DNA of 20,944 nucleotides from a virus. The position numbers were made by a program, and so were the translations under genes. The stretch covers positions 1 to 20,944 of the IMG/VR virus record IMGVR_UViG_3300042357_000068, one strand, 5' to 3'. The notes below the pieces were generated by a model, which searched no databases, was not told the origin of the DNA, and saw nothing but the letters and a program-made list of their open reading frames with translations. Below are positions 1 to 4,501 of the stretch, piece by piece. How positions within the stretch are numbered: the first letter of the stretch is position 1; the number at the start of each line of letters is the position of its first letter.

Positions 1-1
1 G

Positions 2-544
2 GAATTTAATAACCTGCTTATCGGTACTTTTGAAGTCTACGGAACAAAACTAACGCCAGCTTCAATAATGATCTGGGCGAACTCGATGGATAAGTATTCG
101 TTTTCTGATCTTAAAAATGCTCTTTCATACCATATTCAAAGTTCACCTTTCGCTCCAAAGCCTTCAGATCTGATTCATATCATACAAGCTCAAGACGGTA
201 GACCTTCTGCCGATGAAGCGTGGGGCATGATTCCACGCAATGAAAGCGTCAGTGCTATCCTGTCCCAAGAAATGCTAACCGCTATGGCAGCAGCGCAGCC
301 GTTGCTTAACGAGGGCGATCAGGTGGCAGCTAGAATGGCTTTTAAAGAATCCTATTCGAATCTGGTCAATTCTGCCCGCCAGACTTCTCGACCTGTCGAG
401 TGGTTCCCTTCGCTTGGGAATGATAAGTACGGTAGGGAAGCAGTCGTTAAAGAAGCTATTAGACTTGGTAGAATCTCAGAGACACACGGCAAAAAGCTAC
501 TGCCCCAGATCACAAACTGGACTGAATTAATGAGGCTGTCATGA
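2..544 (+). CDS. Replicative helicase loader-like protein (5' partial)
   Basis: The reading frame is open to the left edge, so this is the 3' part of a gene; 180 residues are visible. The visible protein begins EFNNLLIGTFEVYG, followed by a helical stretch with SMDKYSFSDLKNALSYHI and then a PKPSDLIHII segment. This layout (acidic/aromatic helix, 'ALxxHI', proline, 'PSDLIHII') resembles the N-terminal domain of phage G39P/DnaT-type helicase loaders and inhibitors, which bring the replicative helicase to the phage origin. The first ATG at 68 lies inside this conserved-looking part and is not taken as the start. Its last codon overlaps the ATG of the next gene (ATGA at 541), which suggests translational coupling. 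The family assignment rests on pattern memory and is moderate; the partial state is certain from the open frame. Confidence 0.6.
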   Translation, partial: EFNNLLIGTFEVYGTKLTPASIMIWANSMDKYSFSDLKNALSYHIQSSPFAPKPSDLIHIIQAQDGRPSADEAWGMIPRNESVSAILSQEMLTAMAAAQPLLNEGDQVAARMAFKESYSNLVNSARQTSRPVEWFPSLGNDKYGREAVVKEAIRLGRISETHGKKLLPQITNWTELMRLS

Positions 545-945
545 ATTGGCCTGTAGGTTCTCAATACTTCGACCTGACTGGCAAAGGATCGCTTGTTGGT
601 ATCGCTGAGGAGATTCTAAGTATCAATAAATTAAACCGCCAGAAGCGAGACTCTGCCCAAAGAATTAGACTTATGCGAACGGTAGAGATGAGGGACTATA
701 AAAGGGAAAGCCGCGCTAGACCAAGCAAAAGAATGACTGAAGCAATGCGAGACATTGTGAAATACATTACTAAAAAACCCGGCGCACAACGTAGAGAGTT
801 GCTGGAAAAGGCTTTAGGTGGACACATTATCTCGCCCTCAAGTCTTGGTGGTAGCTTAAAAGCCCTCGTCGATCAGAAGATCATCACTGGAAACGGACGC
901 ACTACAAACCGCAAATTCTACTTAGTAGGGGAAAGTTTTGACTGA
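541..945 (+). CDS. Winged-helix-like DNA-binding protein, unknown function
   Basis: A protein of 134 residues starting in an ATGA overlap with the upstream gene. The N-terminal half is charged and helical, rich in Arg and Lys (residues 25-70). The C-terminal half (about 70-130) reads as helix-helix-helix followed by a hairpin: MRDIVKYITKKPGAQRRELL, then SSLGGSLKALVDQKIITGNG and RKFYLVGE. This is the usual shape of a winged helix-turn-helix. The position next to a helicase-loader-like gene suggests a role in replication initiation or its control, which is inference. I do not recognise a named family. Confidence 0.6.
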   Translation: MNWPVGSQYFDLTGKGSLVGIAEEILSINKLNRQKRDSAQRIRLMRTVEMRDYKRESRARPSKRMTEAMRDIVKYITKKPGAQRRELLEKALGGHIISPSSLGGSLKALVDQKIITGNGRTTNRKFYLVGESFD

Positions 946-1285
946 CACTATTGATCCAATTATCAGCCCTTTTGCAGCACTTGATTTCATACGCGACCAT
1001 TCAACAGCTCTAGCAGAATCAAAGGCAGTCGTTTTATATCTGACTGAGTATCGCAAAAGTAAGAAGGCGTTGCTCATGATCGAGTCGGACGCTAAGACGG
1101 AATCGGCAAAAGAAAGCTACGCCTACGCTCATGTAGACTACATCGCCCACATTAAAGCCCTAGCATCAGCAGTACAAGAGTACGAGAGGCTGCGTTGGCT
1201 AATGGTGGCAGCAGAAGCTAAGATTTCTGTTTGGCAGACGTTAGAAGCGACTGCACGAATAGAGATGAAGGCTTCTAATATATGA
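938..1285 (+). CDS. Conserved phage protein of unknown function, TTG start
   Basis: A protein of 115 residues. The TTG at 938 is the only reasonable start: a GGGGA stretch lies several bases upstream, the frame overlaps the previous gene by 8 bases, and the next Met is deep inside the protein. The sequence is almost entirely helical, with the order 'AESKAVVLYLTEYRKSKKALLM', a Tyr-rich YAYAHVDYIAH segment, and 'ERLRWLMVAAEAKISVWQTLEA' near the end. Small helical proteins with this pattern occur in phage recombination/replication modules next to nuclease genes, but I know of no assigned function. It ends in an ATGA overlap with the HNH gene. Confidence 0.65.
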   Translation: MTDTIDPIISPFAALDFIRDHSTALAESKAVVLYLTEYRKSKKALLMIESDAKTESAKESYAYAHVDYIAHIKALASAVQEYERLRWLMVAAEAKISVWQTLEATARIEMKASNI

Positions 1286-1764
1286 AAAACATTCCTACAT
1301 TTAAAAATTATTCCATTAATAAAAATGGAGAGGTTTGGATAGATAGATTAAATAGGAAAAAAAGGACATTTCTATTAAAAAATGGATATGCAGCCGTTTC
1401 TTTATCAAAAGATGGTAAACAAAAAAACTACACTATTCATAGCTTAGTATTGCTTACTTTTGTTGGTGAGCGTCCATCTAATAAACATGAGGCTATGCAC
1501 TTAGATGGAACAAGATGCAATAACTCATTGTCAAATTTAAAGTGGGGAACCAGAAGTGAAAATTGTTTAGACAAAAAAAATCACGGCACTTTCCAAGAAG
1601 GTGAAAAGCACGGGATGCACAAATTAAATAAAGATCAAGTATTACAAATAAAAAGTAGCAATTTACCTTTAGTTTATTTTGCAAAATTGTTTTCCGTTAC
1701 ACCAGAAGCTATAGGCTATGCAAAAAATATAGGCTGGAAAAGCCTAGATGTGAAACCCCAATGA
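1282..1764 (+). CDS. NUMOD4/HNH homing-type endonuclease
   Basis: A protein of 160 residues with three parts. Residues 1-30 are a NUMOD4-like segment (PTFKNYSINKNGEVWI). Residues 50-95 are an HNH nuclease core: H53 in the YTIHSLVLLTF helix, H73 in AMHLDG, N80/N81, then LSNLKWGTRSEN. Residues 110-150 are a helix-turn-helix-like DNA-binding tail (HKLNKDQVLQI, then VYFAKLFSVTPEAIGYAK). Free-standing enzymes of this type cut DNA at specific sites and spread by homing. The gene is visibly richer in A and T than its neighbours, which supports recent arrival. It joins both neighbours by ATGA overlaps, so it sits seamlessly in the operon. No intron or intein is seen around it. Confidence 0.9.
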   Translation: MKNIPTFKNYSINKNGEVWIDRLNRKKRTFLLKNGYAAVSLSKDGKQKNYTIHSLVLLTFVGERPSNKHEAMHLDGTRCNNSLSNLKWGTRSENCLDKKNHGTFQEGEKHGMHKLNKDQVLQIKSSNLPLVYFAKLFSVTPEAIGYAKNIGWKSLDVKPQ

Positions 1765-2042
1765 ACAGGAAGAAGGAGTACGCGAGGATTGCTGAATGGG
1801 GCTGCATCCTGTGTCGGCATAAGGAGATGTATGATACTCCGGCAGAAATTCATCACATTAGGAATGGTGGTAAGCGTGAGAACTCTCCTGTTATTCCTTT
1901 ATGCCCGGAGCATCATCGAGGAAAAACGGGAGTTCACGGGTTGGGTAGTCGAGGCTTTCTACGAGTTCACGGGATTAGCGAGGAGACATTATTGAGTTAT
2001 CTAATATTAATTATGGGAGGTAATCGTGACAACAAAATTTAA
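1761..2042 (+). CDS. Ref-like HNH nuclease
   Basis: A protein of 93 residues that carries the metal-binding and HNH pattern of the phage Ref/RecA-dependent nuclease family. It has a C15-x2-C18 pair, H31-H32 in AEIHHIRNGGKR, C48 with H51-H52 in IPLCPEHHRG, and H59 in the GVHGLG segment. The family is known for nicking or cutting DNA in recombination contexts; P1 Ref depends on RecA. The short length is close to that of the catalytic domain alone, so any N-terminal regulatory arm is absent. It starts in an ATGA overlap with the HNH gene upstream and overlaps a small membrane ORF at its 3' end. Confidence 0.8.
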   Translation: MNRKKEYARIAEWGCILCRHKEMYDTPAEIHHIRNGGKRENSPVIPLCPEHHRGKTGVHGLGSRGFLRVHGISEETLLSYLILIMGGNRDNKI

Positions 2043-2145
2043 GCGTAAGTTATCGGCTCACGAAGGTCTGATTGTCTTTCTAGCAATGGCCCCAATAGTC
2101 GTGATCTTGGTTATCGTTGGGTATCTAATAGGATTGATGTTATAG
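2026..2145 (+). CDS. Small single-span membrane peptide
   Basis: A 39-residue reading frame with a GTG start preceded by GGGAGG (2015-2020) at a good spacing. The N-terminus is basic (MTTKFKRKL), followed by a short linker and one hydrophobic helix of about 20 residues (MAPIVVILVIVGYLIGLML). Positive-inside charge predicts an N-in, C-out topology. It overlaps the end of the Ref-like gene by 17 bases and lies directly ahead of the SleB-type hydrolase gene. A holin-like or hydrolase-helper role is possible from that position but is only inference. Confidence 0.6.
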   Translation: MTTKFKRKLSAHEGLIVFLAMAPIVVILVIVGYLIGLML

Positions 2146-2146
2146 A

Positions 2147-2173
2147 ATCGACACATTATCTCTATATGTCGAT
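2147..2173 (+). other. Inverted repeat ahead of the SleB gene
   Basis: ATCGACA (2147-2153) and TGTCGAT (2167-2173) form a perfect 7-bp stem with a 13-base loop. It lies between the stop of the small membrane peptide and the AAAGGAGG ribosome-binding site (2175-2182). No T-run follows, so it is not a classic terminator. It could protect mRNA ends or tune access to the ribosome-binding site. Confidence 0.45.
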
Positions 2174-2187
2174 CAAAGGAGGCTTTG

Positions 2188-2553
2188 ATGGCTGAAGTTC
2201 TTTTATGGTTAACAATGACGGTGTATTTTGAAGGTCGCAGCGAGCCTGTAATCTGTCAGGAAAAAATAGCGAGAGTAGTTTTGAATCGGATGAAAGGCGG
2301 AGATATTAAGAAAGTTATTCTAGCCCCGTATCAGTTCTCGTGGGTGCCTGAGAAGATGAACGGAGAAGTTTTAAAGCCTGAGCATCGACCAAACATAGAA
2401 AGCGTGGCGTGGAAGCAAGCCGAGCAGTCTGCTAGGACCGCCCTTTATACAGATAGAGAATTCAAAGCTACACACTTTCACTCAAAATCAGTTAACCCTA
2501 AATGGGGCAGACCTTTTTACATAACTTGCGGGAATCACCACTTTTACTTATGA
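2188..2553 (+). CDS. SleB-type cell wall hydrolase
   Basis: A protein of 121 residues that covers the SleB/hydrolase_2 domain almost exactly. Visible family motifs are TVYFEGRSEP near the N-terminus with the predicted catalytic Glu (E15), ARVVLNRM, the PYQFSW block, a THFHSKSVNPKWGRP block and the terminal CGNHHFY. Such enzymes cleave peptidoglycan glycan strands and serve phages as endolysins. There is no signal peptide, so it would need a holin or other route to reach the wall. The start is ATG at 2188, with a near-ideal AAAGGAGG five bases upstream, rather than the TTG one codon earlier. The location in the early-strand operon, away from the other lysis genes, is unusual. Confidence 0.88.
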   Translation: MAEVLLWLTMTVYFEGRSEPVICQEKIARVVLNRMKGGDIKKVILAPYQFSWVPEKMNGEVLKPEHRPNIESVAWKQAEQSARTALYTDREFKATHFHSKSVNPKWGRPFYITCGNHHFYL

Positions 2554-3047
2554 GAACAGCATACGAGACAGCACGTCAATTAGCCGTAGAACGAGCCATA
2601 GCTACCGCAGTTGAACAAAAACGCGGAACAAAGTTACTTAAACTGCCCGATAAATGGATTTTAGATTATGCTGTACATAATAAAAACAATGAGATTACTT
2701 GCTATGTAGAAATACGAACGCTGACTAATACTTATGAACAGGTAAAGCGATATGGTGGATATTTTTTAAATGTTAACAAGTGGCTTGCAGCAAAACACTA
2801 TTACGAAGCATTAAATAAACCGACCGTTATAATAGTACGAACATCAGAAGGGAGAGTCTCGTATTTAACACTTACAGACTTTCCTAATAATATTCCCCAT
2901 TGCATTACAGGAAGGGAAGATCGTGGCGATCCCGATGATAAAGAACCTGCGTTTAAATTCAAGATAGAGAATCTTAAATTTCTGTTAAATTTTTCTGATG
3001 AAGAATTAGAAGCGTCAATCTTGGCAGCTAATAAGTCGGGCGGCTGA
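2550..3047 (+). CDS. Possible PD-(D/E)XK-fold protein
   Basis: A protein of 165 residues starting in an ATG that overlaps the SleB stop (ATGA); an in-frame upstream ATG at 2502 lies within the hydrolase gene and is less likely. The centre suggests the nuclease fold: D39 in ILDYAV, then CYVEIRTL with E54 and R56 as an E-x-R variant of E-x-K. This is followed by YEQVKRYGGYFLNVNKWLAAKHYYEAL and two strands, TVIIVRT and VSYLTLTD. Similar proteins with 'YGGY..L..NKW' occur in environmental phages near recombination genes. Catalysis is uncertain because the final Lys is replaced. The gene is AT-rich and is the last one on this strand before the convergent late operon. Confidence 0.5.
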   Translation: MRTAYETARQLAVERAIATAVEQKRGTKLLKLPDKWILDYAVHNKNNEITCYVEIRTLTNTYEQVKRYGGYFLNVNKWLAAKHYYEALNKPTVIIVRTSEGRVSYLTLTDFPNNIPHCITGREDRGDPDDKEPAFKFKIENLKFLLNFSDEELEASILAANKSGG

Positions 3048-3172
3048 TAAAGAATTTACTGGGTTTCCCGACGCAGAACTCTAAAACAGTTTTCGGCTAT
3101 GTCCTCCTAGCCTGACTTAATCGGCACTTTATACTCATGTATATATCAAAACAGGTATAAATGGGTATACTT
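3048..3172. other. Convergent intergenic region between early and late operons
   Basis: This 125-base stretch separates the stop of the last + strand gene from the stop of the last - strand gene. A two-way terminator would be expected here, but only weak symmetry is visible: AAAACAGTTTT near 3084-3094 and GTATA...TATAC near 3154-3169. Neither forms a GC-rich stem followed by a T-run. A 13-codon - strand frame (3097-3138) lacks supporting features. Confidence 0.5.
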
Positions 3173-3607
3173 TTAACTGTAGAGACGGGTTCCAGCACTA
3201 TCAATAATCAATCCGTTTCGTCTTGGCTTGAACTCAAGCAGTGGAATAGATACATGAGTCCAGCTATTGAACTCCAAAATTACTTGGTCGTATTCCAATT
3301 TCGATTTAATGATCGCCTCGCAGACCTGCCGAGGTGTCATGCCGACCACACGAATATCTGCCGCGCAGCCAAAGCGGTGTTGGCTCGTGTCCTTACTTCC
3401 AACCGAGTCATTAACCAGTTTGCATCGATAGCCTGACGTAATCGAGATAGGCTTATTCCCTAACACCACTCTAACTCGCTCTAGGAACGCCGCCAGTCGC
3501 ATTAAATTAGCTGCGTGGTCGGCATTAGGGGTGTTATCCCACCCGCGTCTTTGCGCCGCGTCTGAAGCGGTCATTTCGTCAAGTGTAAAGTGTTCGGATA
3601 GCTTCAT
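3173..3607 (-). CDS. M15 peptidase endolysin
   Basis: A protein of 144 residues matching the peptidase M15A family in length and motif order: LSEHFTLDEMTASDAA at the start, then ITSGYRCKLVNDSVGS, SQHRFGCAADI and WTHVSI. The predicted zinc ligands are H77, D84 and H118. Enzymes of this family cut peptide cross-links of peptidoglycan (L-alanyl-D-glutamate or D-Ala-D-Ala type). No signal peptide is present. The start overlaps the stop of Rz by ATGA, and the gene ends the late transcript. Together with the holin-like gene and the spanins it makes a complete Gram-negative lysis set. Confidence 0.9.
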   Translation of the reverse strand: MKLSEHFTLDEMTASDAAQRRGWDNTPNADHAANLMRLAAFLERVRVVLGNKPISITSGYRCKLVNDSVGSKDTSQHRFGCAADIRVVGMTPRQVCEAIIKSKLEYDQVILEFNSWTHVSIPLLEFKPRRNGLIIDSAGTRLYS

Positions 3608-4086
3608 TCTATTTTCGATTGATTACGAATCCACTCTTGCAGCGAGTTCAGTTGCGTTATGTTTTCGTGGCACGAACCGTAATTGGCGTTGATGGTTTCG
3701 GTAACGTCTGCAATTGAGACGGTGGCAGCATCAATAACGTCGGTGGATGAGGGAACGGTGTTCGTGGCGGCAGAGTCGTGGAACACCCGAAAGCTAGAAG
3801 GCAGAATAATACTATCGTCCACTTTTGCATTTCTTAATATCTCCCTCGACCGCTTCTGTACTTGTCCAATAGTTGCTGAGTAATCCGTGATGATTTTATC
3901 AGTAACCAACACCTGCTCTGTGACTGCCTGTATCGTATGCTTCTGGGACTCAATTACAGCCTCTCTACAGGACGCTTCGCCAATTCTGATGCCCTGATAA
4001 ACCCCCGTGCCGAATAATGCGACAGAGAGCGTTATAACGGCTGCAATTTTAGTGGCAAGCGGAAGTGCTAACAAAAACGGAATCAT
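3604..4086 (-). CDS. Rz: Rz-like inner-membrane spanin
   Basis: A protein of 160 residues with one N-terminal membrane helix (FLLALPLATKIAAVITLSVA), then a long periplasmic part that is largely helical. Its C-terminal pattern NANYGSCHENITQLNSLQEW resembles that of many Rz-like proteins, which often end in 'N..Y..CHE....L..LQ.W'. Rz-type proteins span the periplasm and pair with an outer-membrane lipoprotein to fuse the two membranes at lysis. That lipoprotein is encoded inside this gene in another frame (3657-3830). The start overlaps the stop of the holin-like gene (ATGA), and the end overlaps the M15 peptidase start. Confidence 0.85.
   Translation of the reverse strand: MIPFLLALPLATKIAAVITLSVALFGTGVYQGIRIGEASCREAVIESQKHTIQAVTEQVLVTDKIITDYSATIGQVQKRSREILRNAKVDDSIILPSSFRVFHDSAATNTVPSSTDVIDAATVSIADVTETINANYGSCHENITQLNSLQEWIRNQSKIE
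3657..3830 (-). CDS. Rz1: Rz1-like outer-membrane lipoprotein spanin, nested in Rz
   Basis: A 57-residue frame lying wholly inside Rz in a different frame. It starts MQKWTIVLFCLLAFGC: a Lys, a hydrophobic stretch and a lipobox-like AFGC with Cys16 as the lipidation site. The mature part (about 42 residues) is proline-rich, with 11 Pro, including LPPRTPFPHPPT and MLPPSQLQTLPKP. A short lipoprotein with a proline-rich body embedded in Rz is the defining arrangement of lambda-type Rz/Rz1. GAGGGAG (3841-3847) lies ten bases upstream of the ATG as ribosome-binding site. The protein would sit in the outer membrane and bind the C-terminus of Rz. Confidence 0.9.
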   Translation of the reverse strand: MQKWTIVLFCLLAFGCSTTLPPRTPFPHPPTLLMLPPSQLQTLPKPSTPITVRATKT

Positions 4087-4271
4087 TCAATCGGTTCGGT
4101 AGTTTTGAATCTCAAAATCATATTTCCGGCGCTGCTCACAAAGATTAAGCCAGCGTAAACAATTGGCTGGATAAAAAATTGAAATGTGGTGGCGGCTAAT
4201 TCTATTAATCCTAAAGACAGAATTAATACTCCATTCCACCAGAGCGTCTTTGACTGACGGGCTTGTTTCAT
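4083..4271 (-). CDS. Holin-like small membrane protein
   Basis: A protein of 62 residues with two predicted membrane helices (WWNGVLILSLGLIELAAT and IVYAGLIFVSSAGNMILRF), a basic N-terminus (MKQARQSKT) and a short tail (KTTEPIE). The 'SKT.WWN' opening and 'LRF.TTEPI' ending are typical of a small phage protein often found beside endolysin genes and presumed to be a holin. It is chained by ATGA overlaps to the gene on each side. Holin activity is inferred from topology and position. Confidence 0.7.
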   Translation of the reverse strand: MKQARQSKTLWWNGVLILSLGLIELAATTFQFFIQPIVYAGLIFVSSAGNMILRFKTTEPIE

Positions 4272-4501
4272 TTATCGGCTTTGGTATCTAACTTATCGAA
4301 TAACTTTTCCAGCGTAAGATCGATCCGATCAAACCTGCACTGGATGTCATCCTTCCGGCTGTAGTTACTCGGCAGACATACATCTATCCTTTGAATATCT
4401 GTCCTGAGTCTCTCTACTGCATCATAAAGAGTTCTATAAAACCAGCCTATGGTAGCTAATACAGCACCAGCACCGATATTAATTAAAGTTTGAGCATCCA
4501 T
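4268..4501 (-). CDS. Membrane-anchored coiled-coil protein of the lysis cassette
   Basis: A protein of 77 residues. The N-terminal half has a hydrophobic segment (LINIGAGAVLATIGWFY). The rest is a charged helix with heptad-like spacing (VERLRTDIQRIDV, then IDLTLEKLFDKLDTKADK). This resembles XhlA-type or other holin-associated small proteins that accompany holins in many phages. It begins directly after the stop of the 920-residue fibre gene (TAA then ATG) and overlaps the holin-like gene by ATGA. Its exact role is not known; assistance to the holin is the usual assumption. Confidence 0.65.
   Translation of the reverse strand: MDAQTLINIGAGAVLATIGWFYRTLYDAVERLRTDIQRIDVCLPSNYSRKDDIQCRFDRIDLTLEKLFDKLDTKADK

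Noticed and set aside
3084-3094. AAAACAGTTTT as a two-way terminator
   Set aside because: Stem of five A-T-rich pairs with a one-base loop is too weak; no GC stem with T-run was found in the gap.
3097-3138. 13-codon - strand frame in the convergent gap
   Set aside because: No ribosome-binding site before its ATG, very short, and downstream of both operons.
3161-3436. + strand frame of 91 codons
   Set aside because: Lies antisense to the M15 peptidase, which has conserved zinc-ligand motifs; no ribosome-binding site and unlikely composition.
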